Below, one piece after another: positions 1 to 9,270 of a stretch of DNA of 15,979 bases. The translations under genes and the position numbers were made by a program. Each line of letters opens with the position of its first letter. The first letter of the stretch is position 1. The notes under the pieces are model-generated. The model made no database searches. It was given only the letters and a program-made list of their open reading frames with translations, and was not told where the DNA came from. Origin of the DNA: Bacteroidales bacterium (GTDB lineage Bacteria; Bacteroidota; Bacteroidia; Bacteroidales; Paludibacteraceae); contig CAAFZS010000073.1 of the NCBI GenBank assembly GCA_900767595.1, positions 1-15,979 on the forward strand, read 5' to 3'.

Positions 1-2148
<2,148 letters not shown>

Positions 2149-2152
<4 letters not shown>

Positions 2153-2919
2153 AATACGATCGAACGATATCGCTAATGGGTGAAGCTGCTTTTGAGCGCT
2201 TGCAACAGACCAAGGTCATCCTCTTTGGTGTAGGGGGTGTCGGTGGTTGGTGCGCTGAAGCGTTGGTGCGCACAGGCATACAGCACCTCACCATCGTTGA
2301 TTTCGATGTGGTGGCGGATACGAACATCAACCGGCAGGTGGTAGCCACGGCTGCCAACATCGGGCAACCGAAAGTGGAGCAGATGCGGCAGCGACTGCTG
2401 TCGATTGTGCCGGAGGCGGATATCGTGGCTATCCATCAACGCTATACTGCCGAAACAGCCGAGCAGTTCGACCTCTCGCAATATGATATTATCATCGATG
2501 CTATTGACAGCGTCGAAGACAAGATATTACTCATCCACAACGCTACCGCCACCGAGGCAGTTTTGTTCAGCAGTATGGGAGCCGGACGCAAGTTCGACCC
2601 GCAACAGGTGCGCGTAGCCGAGTTTTGGAAAGTGGAAGGATGTCCCCTTGCCCGCGCTTTGCGAACGAAGATGAAGAAGACCGGTTGTCTTCCCCTCCGT
2701 AAGTTCCAATGCGTCTATTCAAAGGAATCATCTTTCAGCGAAGGCGGTCCTACAGCGAAGCGGTCCTACAGCGATAGCGGTCTTTCAGGCGGAGCCGGTC
2801 GCCCTACGGGCTCCCTCGCTCCCGTCGTCGGCACCTTCGGTTTCACCCTCGCCTCCCTAACTATAAATACAACTATAAACTCGCTAAACTCTAAACTAAA
2901 CAACTACTCTCAACTCTAA
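2149..2919 (+). CDS. tcdA: tRNA threonylcarbamoyladenosine dehydratase (ThiF/E1-like), with repeat-encoded insertion
   Basis: TcdA (CsdL/YgdL) is the E1-like enzyme that uses ATP to cyclise t6A37 of tRNAs to ct6A. The E1 fold is clear: nucleotide-binding GVGGVG (residues 27-32), IVDFDVVADTNINRQ (acidic residues and the N-R pair that contact ATP), IIDAID (about 115-120), SSMGAGRKFDP and the family-typical end GSLAPVVGTFGFTLAS. Between KFQCVYSKE and PTGSLAPV, about residues 194-218 are encoded by a copy of the 16-bp repeat, where homologues have a loop of different sequence. The last 20 or so residues (TINTTINSLNSKLNNYSQL) come from a low-complexity junction tract and are probably not functional. 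The gene starts at an ATG overlapping the upstream stop. The main alternative is another ThiF/MoeB/HesA protein, but the C-terminal motif favours TcdA. Confidence 0.9.
2731..2804 (+). repeat. 16-bp-unit intragenic repeat array, copy 3 (in tcdA)
   Basis: Units lie at 2731-2746, 2747-2762, 2763-2779 (17 bp) and 2780-2797 (18 bp), ending GTCGCCC. The part 2731-2775 is nearly the same as copy 1. It is translated as SFSEGGPTAKRSYSDSGLSG. The unit-length variants keep the host frame open. Confidence 0.93.
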
Positions 2920-2938
2920 ACTCTCAACTCTAAACTAA
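2860..2938 (+). repeat. CTCAACTCTAAA-type low-complexity tract between tcdA and topB
   Basis: This is a degenerate tandem of CTAAACT / CTCAACTCTAAA units. It supplies the final codons and stop of tcdA and fills the short gap before the topB ATG. It resembles the other junction tracts in being simple-sequence DNA, but its unit is unrelated to theirs. Confidence 0.75.
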
Positions 2939-2939
2939 T

Positions 2940-4898
2940 ATGATCGTCTGCGTTGCTGAAAAACCCTCTGTAGGTCAATATATCGCCCACGTGCTCGGTG
3001 CGAACACCAAACACGACGGGTATTACGAAGGAAACGGTTACCAAGTCACTTGGACCTTCGGCCATCTCTGTGCCCTACTCGACCCTCACGAATATACCGA
3101 CCAATGGAAAGGTTGGAATATGAGTTCTCTTCCGATGGTACCCACCCGTTTTGGTATCAAAGTGTCGGAGGATAAGGGGGTACAGAAACAGTTTAACGTC
3201 ATCAAAGCCCTCATCGCCCAAGCCGACGAGGTCATTAACTGCGGTGATGCCGGCCAAGAGGGTGAACTCATCCAACGATGGGTGTATCAGAAAGCCGGCT
3301 GTAAGGTACCCGTCAAGCGGTTGTGGGTGAGTTCGCTCACCGAGGAAGCCATTGCCGAAGGCTTACACAACCTCAAAGACCAGTCCCATTACCAGTCCCT
3401 CTACGAGGCAGGACTCATGCGCGCCATCGGCGACTGGTTACTCGGAATGAACGCTACCCGTGCCTATACGCTGCGCTACGCGAAGGACCGCCAGATCCTC
3501 TCCATCGGACGGGTACAGACCCCGACCCTTGCCCTCATCGTCAAACGGCAGGAGGAGATAGAGCATTTCGTTCCCAAGACCTATTGGGAACTGAAGACCA
3601 CCTATCGCGACACGTTGTTTTCCGCACAGTTGGAGGCAGAGGACGAGGACAGTCACGCTATCACCTCGATTGAACAAGGGCAAGCATTGCTGGATTCGAT
3701 TAAGGACCAGCCGCTCACTATCACGAGCGTGGAGAAAAAGAAAGGAACGGAGTTCGCTCCGCGACTCTTTGACCTAACGTCCCTCCAAGTGGAGTGTAAC
3801 AAGAAATATGCCTTCTCCGCGGACGACACCCTCAAACTCATTCAGTCGCTTTACGAGAAACGTATCACCACCTATCCGCGTGTGGATACCACCTACCTTA
3901 GCGAAGATATCTATCCCAAGATACCCGCTACCTTAGCCGGTATTAAGGACTATTTCGAAGCGGTTCAACCATTGTTAGGGCTGAAGGCGGATGGGCAGAA
4001 AGGACCGAATAGTCTGCCCAAAACCAAGAAAGTGTTTGATAACAGTAAGGTCACCGACCACCACGCTATCATCCCCACCGGGCAGCGGCCCGATAACCTC
4101 ACCGAGAACGAACGCAAGGTCTTTAACCTCGTCGCACTACGGTTCATTGCCGCTTTCTATCCCGATTGCGAGGTAAGCAATACGACCGTATTGGCTAAAG
4201 TGAAAGTGAAAAGTGAAAGTGAGAGTGAAAGTGAAAGTGTAGATTTCAAAGTAACGGGACGGCAAGTGCTTGTTCCGGGTTGGAGAGCAGTGTTTGCTAA
4301 AGATAAAGTGGAAAGTGAAAGTGAGAGTGAGAGTCAAGAGGAGGTAAAGACCTTACCGGCATTCACTAAAGGGGAGAGCGGACCGCATACACCGCAACTC
4401 AATGAGAAGACCACCACCCCGCCCAAGTGGTACACAGAGGCAACGCTCTTGCGGGCGATGGAGACGGCAGGTAAGACGGTGGATAACGAGGAGTTGCGTG
4501 ACGCAATGAAGGAGAACGGTATCGGTCGTCCTTCTACGCGTGCGGCGATCATCGAGAAACTCTACCAACGCAAATATATTGTTAAGGAAAAGAAGAACAT
4601 CAAGGCTACCGAATTAGGTATTAACTTGGTGCATACGATCATCTCGCCGTTGTTGAAGTCGGCTGAGTTGACAGGATTATGGGAGAAGAAACTGAGGCAG
4701 ATTGAGCGTGGCAGTTTTGAGGCGAAAGAGTTTTTGGACGAACTGAAGGCAATGACATCCGATGTCGTTTATCAAGTCAAGACCGATAAGGCAGGTCTTC
4801 GTTGTCCTGTCTGTGGCAAGGGAGTGGTCATCCGAGGCAACACCCGTTATGGTTGTTCTCGATGGAGAGAAGGGTGCACTTATGCCGAGTCATTTTAG
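2940..4898 (+). CDS. topB: DNA topoisomerase III (type IA), with two Ser-Glu repeat insertions
   Basis: This enzyme relaxes and decatenates DNA by transient single-strand breakage. The N-terminal Toprim domain has VAEKPSVGQYIA (catalytic Glu7) and CGDAGQEGELI (acidic cluster at about 103-109). The active-site motif ITTYPRVDTTYL gives nucleophile Tyr312 and Arg314. DHHAIIPTGQ, ATLLRAMETAG and GIGRPSTRAAIIEKL are typical type IA domain motifs. A C-terminal zinc ribbon has Cys622, Cys625, Cys639 and Cys646. The length, 652 residues, is normal. Two acidic runs, KSESESESESV (about residues 422-432) and VESESESESQ (about 456-465), are encoded by GTGAAA-type repeats and interrupt the segment around VDFKVTGRQVLVPGWRAVF, in what should be surface loops. 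The core Toprim/Tyr set argues for chromosomal TopB and not a conjugative-element paralogue, although elements do carry TopB. The start ATG follows the low-complexity tract directly. Confidence 0.95.
   Translation: MIVCVAEKPSVGQYIAHVLGANTKHDGYYEGNGYQVTWTFGHLCALLDPHEYTDQWKGWNMSSLPMVPTRFGIKVSEDKGVQKQFNVIKALIAQADEVINCGDAGQEGELIQRWVYQKAGCKVPVKRLWVSSLTEEAIAEGLHNLKDQSHYQSLYEAGLMRAIGDWLLGMNATRAYTLRYAKDRQILSIGRVQTPTLALIVKRQEEIEHFVPKTYWELKTTYRDTLFSAQLEAEDEDSHAITSIEQGQALLDSIKDQPLTITSVEKKKGTEFAPRLFDLTSLQVECNKKYAFSADDTLKLIQSLYEKRITTYPRVDTTYLSEDIYPKIPATLAGIKDYFEAVQPLLGLKADGQKGPNSLPKTKKVFDNSKVTDHHAIIPTGQRPDNLTENERKVFNLVALRFIAAFYPDCEVSNTTVLAKVKVKSESESESESVDFKVTGRQVLVPGWRAVFAKDKVESESESESQEEVKTLPAFTKGESGPHTPQLNEKTTTPPKWYTEATLLRAMETAGKTVDNEELRDAMKENGIGRPSTRAAIIEKLYQRKYIVKEKKNIKATELGINLVHTIISPLLKSAELTGLWEKKLRQIERGSFEAKEFLDELKAMTSDVVYQVKTDKAGLRCPVCGKGVVIRGNTRYGCSRWREGCTYAESF
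4197..4239 (+). repeat. GTGAAA hexamer repeat inside topB, copy a
   Basis: A run of GTGAAA/GTGAGA units, with one four-A variant, is translated as KVKVKSESESESESV. Same family as the recA-junction copy. Confidence 0.9.
4307..4335 (+). repeat. GTGAAA hexamer repeat inside topB, copy b
   Basis: Begins GTGGAAAGTGAAAGTGA, the same 5' end as the copy at the recA junction, and is translated as VESESESES. It lies about 70 bp after copy a. Confidence 0.9.
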
Positions 4899-4989
4899 AG
4901 AAAAATCACAGGTTAAGGTCCTTTTTGAGGTCAAAATCCTGTTTAATTAGGCAAAAAATGCGTTTTTTTGCAAAAAAAGTGCGAAAATA
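4899..4989 (+). other. Intergenic gap after topB with a weak terminator-like hairpin
   Basis: No gene is seen between topB and the tRNA. GCAAAAAA (4951-4958) and TTTTTTTGC (4963-4971) form an A/T-rich hairpin with a TGCG loop. ACAGG at 4910-4914 can also pair with CCTGT at 4938-4942, followed by TTT. Either could end topB transcription, but both are weak. Confidence 0.35.
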
Positions 4990-5021
4990 TTTGCACATAT
5001 CAAAAAAAAGCAGTACCTTTG
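4990..5021 (+). promoter_or_regulatory. Bacteroidota-type promoter for tRNA-Val
   Basis: The -33 element TTTG (4990-4993) and the -7 element TACCTTTG (5014-5021) are separated by 20 bp, matching the TTTG/TAnnTTTG pattern of the Bacteroidota primary sigma factor. A 19-base string ending here, AAAAAAGCAGTACCTTTGC, recurs exactly upstream of the ATPase gene at 12655. Confidence 0.85.
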
Positions 5022-5061
5022 CACCCGCTTTCGTTAAGAGAGTGACCAATCCGTAAGGATC

Positions 5062-5136
5062 GGGCGTTTAGCTCAGCTGGTTTAGAGCATCTGCCCTACA
5101 AGCAGAGGGTCGGCGGTTCGAATCCGTCAACGCCCA
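5062..5136 (+). tRNA. tRNA-Val, anticodon TAC (probable integration target)
   Basis: A full cloverleaf can be drawn: acceptor GGGCGTT/AACGCCC, D-arm GCTC/GAGC with a GG-containing loop, anticodon stem TCTGC/GCAGA, anticodon TAC at 5097-5099, T-arm GGCGG/CCGTC with loop TTCGAAT, discriminator A at 5136. CCA is not encoded. The base before the anticodon, position 33 (5096), is C where tRNAs almost always have U. An integrase gene lies 178 bp downstream, the usual layout when a tRNA 3' half is the attachment site. The matching att copy would be at the other end of the element, outside the window. Confidence 0.95.
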
Positions 5137-5166
5137 CACAAAAGATTAATTATCTGAAAATCAACG

Positions 5167-5209
5167 AATTGCTTCAATACCTATACGGGATTGGAGCAAT
5201 TTGGTTTTT
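5167..5209 (+). terminator. Rho-independent terminator after tRNA-Val
   Basis: AATTGCTTCAAT (5167-5178) pairs with ATTGGAGCAATT (5190-5201) with one G-U pair around an 11-base loop, and is followed by TTGGTTTTT. It lies about 30 bp past the tRNA. Confidence 0.75.
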
Positions 5210-5224
5210 AAAAACGGAAAATTA

Positions 5225-5262
5225 GACCAAAATCTGACCAAAAACTGACCAGAATTAGACCA
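5225..5262 (+). repeat. Four GACCA motifs at 11-bp spacing (candidate arm-type or regulator sites)
   Basis: GACCA occurs at 5225-5229, 5236-5240, 5247-5251 and 5258-5262, each exactly 11 bp after the last and each preceded by T or A. About one helical turn apart, they present one face of DNA. They lie between the tRNA and int, and the last copy covers the position of the -33 box of the proposed int promoter. Possible roles are recombinase arm sites, recombination directionality factor sites, or operator/activator sites. Confidence 0.7.
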
Positions 5263-5282
5263 AGTCTAAGAGAGCATTTTTG

Positions 5283-5302
5283 TAGGTTTGAGAAGACTCA
5301 AA
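5283..5302 (+). promoter_or_regulatory. Candidate int promoter -7 box with overlapping inverted repeat
   Basis: TAGGTTTG (5283-5290) fits TAnnTTTG. No TTTG lies 20 bp upstream; GACCA is there instead, suggesting activator dependence or weak expression. TTTGAG (5287-5292) and CTCAAA (5297-5302) form an inverted repeat with a 4-base spacer over the -7 box and probable start of transcription, a suitable operator. The int ATG follows 12 bases later. Confidence 0.5.
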
Positions 5303-5314
5303 TCCTAAAAAAAA

Positions 5315-6874
5315 ATGTCAATTCTAAAAATTTCTTCCGAACCACTTCAATGTGGTGGCACAATCACCCAGTCTTTAGGGTTGCAGTCTTGTGTTCAATT
5401 TTACCCTGCGGTATTAAAGTTTAGTCCTAGCCAAACCTTAGGTTGGCATGTTGAGTATTATGCTCGTACCCTTAACGATTCCAAGTTGGTACGTTATCGC
5501 GTGCGCTTAAACATTATTAAGCGTCGCTATCATAAGGTGTCTGAGTTTTACGAGTATGCTAATATGCTTGTAGGAGAGATTAACTCTGCCCTTAACCAAG
5601 GATGGATTCCTAATCAAGATGAGATTATGTCTTTGAAGGATTCCGTTTCATCCTCTGTCCCTACTTCTTTGATGACTATGCCTACTAACTACGCACCGAC
5701 ATCAATTGTCCCCACTAATTCCAGTATGCATGCATATGTGAATATGATAAATGAGTTGCAAAAGGAAGTTGCATTGCTTAAAGGCATAGTTGCGAATAAC
5801 TCGACAGCCGCGACTCCTACTGAAACCGCGGAAACATTGCAAGCAATTAACGAGCAAGCAGTTGAAGTCGAATTTGTTCCATCCGTTCCTACTACAGTCA
5901 AAGAAGAATCCAAGTCAGCGTCTTCCGATAGTATTACTTTGGTTGAGTTGATAGACCGCTTTATAGCAGCTAAAGAACCTATCGTTCGCAAAGATACCAT
6001 GCGCTCCTATAATAGCTATGCTAAGTTATTTAAGGCTTATCTTGAAGAGTTCTTGCCAGGTATAAAAGCGCAGGATTTCAGCCGTGCGGATGCCCAAGCC
6101 TATATGGCGTATCGTGAGGAAGAGGTCATGAAATGCAAGACCAAGCGCGGAGACCGAAGTGATATGTCTGTTCGCACCATCAACAACCACATCAAAGGTC
6201 ATCGTCTGTTCTTTGCTTGGGGTATTGAGGAGGAATTGATTACAAACAATCCCTTTGCTCAACTCAAATTACAGCGTAACGAAGAGAAACGCCGTGACTT
6301 GGTAACGGACAATGCGTTAGTAAAAGTTAAGGACTATCTAACTGCCAATGACCAGAAGGGTTTTCTATTGGTATGTATGCTTATCTACAGTGGATTTATC
6401 CGTCCAAAAGAGATACGGGAATTGCGTGTACGCGACATCCACTTGAAAGATCATTGCATCATTGTTCCACCAGAGGTTTCCAAAAATCACTGCTCTCGTG
6501 TAGTTGGTATCACAGCTGAGATTGAGGAATTAATGACTAGCCTACATTTAGATGTTATGCCATTAGATTACTATATCTGCGGTAAAAGTCTTGTTCCATC
6601 TGAGACTATGGCACCTGATGCCTTATATACTAGAACATGGATAGAAATGCGCAAAGCCTTAAACTTGCCCGAAACGATGCAACTCTACTCTCTGAAGGAT
6701 ACGGGCATTACCAACATGCTTGAGAATGGTGTTCCTGCTATTGATGTAATGAAACAAGCCGGGCATCACGACTTGGCTATGACCTCTCGCTATGCGAATC
6801 ACAGAGATACTCGAATCGCTCAAAAAATGTATAAAAATAACCTCTCATTCGGAAGCGAAAAAGAAGAAAATTAA
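5315..6874 (+). CDS. Tyrosine recombinase / integrase
   Basis: This is a site-specific recombinase likely to integrate and excise the element at tRNA-Val. The N-terminal part (about residues 30-105, LGWHVEYYARTLNDSKLVRYRVRLNII onward) resembles the arm-binding region of Bacteroidota phage and transposon integrases. A Ser/Thr/Pro-rich linker with a short coiled coil follows (about 110-200), then the core-binding SAM-like domain (about 208-305) and the catalytic domain (about 325-515). Catalytic residues that can be seen are Arg363 (SGFIRPKEIREL), Lys390 (VSKNHCSRVVGI), His484 (AGHHDLAMTSRYANH) and nucleophile Tyr493. The usual HxxR box reads YSLK (Tyr458, Lys461), a variant seen in a Bacteroidota subfamily. 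At 519 residues it is longer than typical 400-residue integrases because of the linker. The ATG follows an A-rich leader. Confidence 0.93.
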   Translation: MSILKISSEPLQCGGTITQSLGLQSCVQFYPAVLKFSPSQTLGWHVEYYARTLNDSKLVRYRVRLNIIKRRYHKVSEFYEYANMLVGEINSALNQGWIPNQDEIMSLKDSVSSSVPTSLMTMPTNYAPTSIVPTNSSMHAYVNMINELQKEVALLKGIVANNSTAATPTETAETLQAINEQAVEVEFVPSVPTTVKEESKSASSDSITLVELIDRFIAAKEPIVRKDTMRSYNSYAKLFKAYLEEFLPGIKAQDFSRADAQAYMAYREEEVMKCKTKRGDRSDMSVRTINNHIKGHRLFFAWGIEEELITNNPFAQLKLQRNEEKRRDLVTDNALVKVKDYLTANDQKGFLLVCMLIYSGFIRPKEIRELRVRDIHLKDHCIIVPPEVSKNHCSRVVGITAEIEELMTSLHLDVMPLDYYICGKSLVPSETMAPDALYTRTWIEMRKALNLPETMQLYSLKDTGITNMLENGVPAIDVMKQAGHHDLAMTSRYANHRDTRIAQKMYKNNLSFGSEKEEN

Positions 6875-6894
6875 TTCAATGCAATAAACTTAAA

Positions 6895-7003
6895 AAAAAG
6901 TTGTAAACTTGTAAACCTGTAAACGGTGGTATTTAACCTATTGATATTAAAGCAATTAGATTTTTACAACTTTTTATGATGAGATGTAAAGGAACTTGTA
7001 AAC
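6895..7003. repeat. TTGTAAAC iteron cluster and inverted copies downstream of int
   Basis: TTGTAAAC (6901-6908), TTGTAAAC (6909-6916) and CTGTAAAC (6917-6924) are head-to-tail with no spacer. Another TTGTAAAC is at 6996-7003. AAAAAGTTGTAAA (6895-6907) is matched inversely by TTTACAACTTTTT (6963-6975), and GTTTACA lies at 7063-7069. The region lies between the converging int gene and minus operon and holds no gene. Possible roles are protein-binding sites, such as replication iterons or recombination factor sites. Confidence 0.7.
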
Positions 7004-7008
7004 TGCAC

Positions 7009-7044
7009 AAAAAACATCAGCAAGGGCGATTTAGCCCCTGCTGA
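7009..7044 (-). terminator. Intrinsic terminator of the minus-strand operon
   Basis: On the minus strand TCAGCAGGGGC and GCCCTTGCTGA (7017-7044) form an 11-bp stem with one mismatch around TAAATC, followed by TG and six T (complement of 7009-7014). It lies 28 bp beyond the stop of the last operon gene. Confidence 0.85.
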
Positions 7045-7071
7045 CGCTTCTTACCACTATTTGTTTACACC

Positions 7072-7485
7072 TTAGAATGGATAATCTTTTGTCTCATCAA
7101 ACGAGTGTTGCACTGGTGCTGCCATTACCGGTTGCATGACAGGTTGCACTATCGGTTGCGTTGCCGATGTTGCGTAATGCTCTTTATCTCGCCAATGTAG
7201 TACAAAGTACCAATCTTGGCTATATGTATTGGCAAACGAGTATAATGGGTATAAGCAGCTTTTGATATTCGTAATCTGCATGTGTTTATTACCCGGACTT
7301 GCCAAATCATATAACTCTTTGACTTTTTTCCAAGCCGATAATTCGTCTTGTTCCTGAAAGCGCACAATCTTGTCGCGGAAGGATTTGTCCCCATGCTGAC
7401 GGAGTTGTACACTGTAGTTGATGAGATGTCTTGCAGCGTTCACCAATGGGTGATTCTGCATTACTTGACCAATTGAATTTGCCAT
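7072..7485 (-). CDS. Unknown 137-residue protein with SSB-like C-terminal tail
   Basis: I do not recognise this family. About 105 N-terminal residues appear globular and mixed basic/aromatic (WKKVKELYDLASPG, QDWYFVLHWRDKEHY). A Gln/Pro/Val-rich linker (QPIVQPVMQPVMAAPVQ) follows, then the acidic tip DETKDYPF. Linker plus acidic residues plus terminal Pro-Phe copies the layout of bacterial SSB tails (DDDIPF), which recruit repair and replication proteins, but the N-terminal part is not an evident OB fold. It is last in the operon, 27 bp after pcfJ, with an A-rich leader beginning AACC. Role in ssDNA handling is an inference from the tail only. Confidence 0.75.
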   Translation of the reverse strand: MANSIGQVMQNHPLVNAARHLINYSVQLRQHGDKSFRDKIVRFQEQDELSAWKKVKELYDLASPGNKHMQITNIKSCLYPLYSFANTYSQDWYFVLHWRDKEHYATSATQPIVQPVMQPVMAAPVQHSFDETKDYPF

Positions 7486-7512
7486 AATTGTTTTTGTTTT
7501 TAACGGTTAATA

Positions 7513-8805
7513 CTATACTACCTTTTTTGATAGTTTTTGAATTTGCTTTCTTTGTCTTGTCAGTACTCGCACGATTGAATCGTATTGCGGTGGCACTTTG
7601 TTAAATCTGGCGCGTATCTGTCGGATTTCGCACTTGGGCAAACCTATTTCGATAGTTGCCAGCCGCTTATCCTGCTTATCGCGGCATGATAGGATAAGGG
7701 TGTTTTCCTTTTCGTAATAGCGGTTGCTATATACACAGTGCCCCATTGCTTGTCCTTCTTCAAAGAACGCCTTGACATTGGGTAGCACCGTGATATTGAA
7801 CTTACGGCTTTTCATATCCAATGCGAGGAACGGCAGCACCCATTTAGCATATTCTTTTTCCGCTTGGGCTATGCGTTCCTTTTCTTGTTCATAGCGTTTC
7901 TTTTCCATTATCTTTCGGATAGCATTGTTTGTCTTGGCATGTGCTTCCTCCAAATTGTCCGGACAAGCATAGTGGGCATTGCGAATATCTTTGCCCAATT
8001 GAATGAGTTGCCGAATATAGTCAATGTAATCGCTCACATGGCTTGGCATATAGTGATTACGCATACAGATTTTTAGAGCGGGCCACACCGCATCCATTTC
8101 CTTTTCGCTTAGATGGTATGCCATTTCGTACATACCCGCTTTCCATATCGTTTCAAAGCGGTTGTCTTTAAAAATCTTGCAGATGGTTTCGACCGAAGGA
8201 AAATCCAAGTCGTTCACATCTATTCCGACCAGTTTTGCTTTTGGGCTCAACCGCCTCGCACGCACATTAGCATACGCGCGTATATCATAAGGTGTGTATT
8301 CCCAATGTTTATTATTAACAGGTCGCAACTCTATATCACTGCCGTACCGCCACTCGTCACGGTACGTCATGAATGCACGCAACTTGGCACAAACGGCTCT
8401 TTTCCCGTTTTCATCTATAAACACGCGGAATACTTCCATGGGAGAGAGATACACCGGTTTACGCTTACGGAAATAAGTGCTGAGCAGATAGTACCGCAAA
8501 ACTTGAAATCCTTTGGAATAGTCAATAGCCATAACATAATAGGTTTGTCTGTATGACCATTTGCGATTATCCATCGGTTTGAGTCTCTTGCCACAGTGAG
8601 GGCACTTGACAAGCCCATTCTTATCGGGTTTGGTATTCACTATCACTTCACCGCAATCACCACAGATTAAGGTGTGTTCTTTGTTCTGGAAAGCAACATG
8701 TTCGCAAGCACGGTTATACACTTCAACAAAATGCTTTTCTCCTATGGTGCGGAGAGAGCCGTTTGTCGCAACGACCCTCTTTTCAAATGCTGATCTTGGT
8801 TTCAT
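7513..8805 (-). CDS. PcfJ-like protein
   Basis: PcfJ-domain proteins are named from the pCF10 plasmid and are common in Bacteroidales conjugative and mobilizable elements; their biochemical function is not established. An N-terminal zinc ribbon is visible: Cys48, Cys51, Cys68 and Cys71 (CGDCG ... CPHCGK). A long basic middle region contains a charged helix (about 285-315, IMEKKRYEQEKERIAQAEKEY). The C-terminal PcfJ signature is GHCVYSNRYY ... LILSCR (about 355-375), followed by a strand-rich end and a basic tail. At 430 residues it is full length. It starts 3 bp after the stop of the PcfK-like gene, the usual pairing. The role in the element is inferred from context. Confidence 0.85.
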   Translation of the reverse strand: MKPRSAFEKRVVATNGSLRTIGEKHFVEVYNRACEHVAFQNKEHTLICGDCGEVIVNTKPDKNGLVKCPHCGKRLKPMDNRKWSYRQTYYVMAIDYSKGFQVLRYYLLSTYFRKRKPVYLSPMEVFRVFIDENGKRAVCAKLRAFMTYRDEWRYGSDIELRPVNNKHWEYTPYDIRAYANVRARRLSPKAKLVGIDVNDLDFPSVETICKIFKDNRFETIWKAGMYEMAYHLSEKEMDAVWPALKICMRNHYMPSHVSDYIDYIRQLIQLGKDIRNAHYACPDNLEEAHAKTNNAIRKIMEKKRYEQEKERIAQAEKEYAKWVLPFLALDMKSRKFNITVLPNVKAFFEEGQAMGHCVYSNRYYEKENTLILSCRDKQDKRLATIEIGLPKCEIRQIRARFNKVPPQYDSIVRVLTRQRKQIQKLSKKVV

Positions 8806-8808
8806 AGC

Positions 8809-9243
8809 TCAAAATAAAGTTGGTTCTTCTTGTTTTGCTTTACTTACTGTGGGCGTTGCTTTGTGTCGCATCGCCTCCATCTGTTCACGGATAATGCGCT
8901 CGCGTGCTTCTTGCTTACACTCGGCTATTTCCTCGTCCGACAGATGCACATCGCTGTTGAGCACTATCTGACATTGTGGGCGTTCTCCCACCTCGATATT
9001 GTCCTCATCCCAATAGTGCATCGCTAATGAGTATATTTCCTCATCGTGGAAGCCCATCTTCCCTGTTTTCTGCACTTGGTTGATGATATAGGTGCAGCAG
9101 TCGGCCGTGTTCTTGTTTTGCGTCCGTTGTACTTCTTTACAATGCTCCAAGAAGGCAGGGTCCTTTTGCCCCTGCTCTCTTAAGAATTGACGGATGGCTT
9201 CTTCAAAGCGTTCCGATTGTTTTTGTTGACTTAATTCTGACAT
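8809..9243 (-). CDS. PcfK-like protein
   Basis: This is a small protein of the PcfK-like family, usually encoded immediately before pcfJ in Bacteroidales mobile elements; function unknown. Recognisable segments are DCCTYIINQVQKTGKMGFHDEEIYSLAMHYWDEDNIEVG (about residues 48-86), CQIVLNSDVHLSDEE and a charged helical tail (EEIAECKQEARERIIREQMEAMRH) ending EEPTLF. The length of 144 residues fits the family. Neighbours: 27 bp after the metallopeptidase gene and 3 bp before the PcfJ-like gene, so co-transcribed. Confidence 0.85.
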   Translation of the reverse strand: MSELSQQKQSERFEEAIRQFLREQGQKDPAFLEHCKEVQRTQNKNTADCCTYIINQVQKTGKMGFHDEEIYSLAMHYWDEDNIEVGERPQCQIVLNSDVHLSDEEIAECKQEARERIIREQMEAMRHKATPTVSKAKQEEPTLF

Positions 9244-9270
9244 AATCGTATATGTTTATAAGATTTGACA

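Noticed and set aside
3323..3673. Second plus-strand frame within topB
   Set aside because: Overlaps conserved topB codons; Arg/Pro/His-rich composition is typical of a shifted frame.
6895..6975. AAAAAGTTGTAAA / TTTACAACTTTTT as the int terminator
   Set aside because: The loop would be about 55 bases and the stem is A/T-rich; protein-binding sites fit better.
8113..8556. Plus-strand open frame (147 codons)
   Set aside because: It lies wholly opposite the PcfJ-like gene, which is recognisable.
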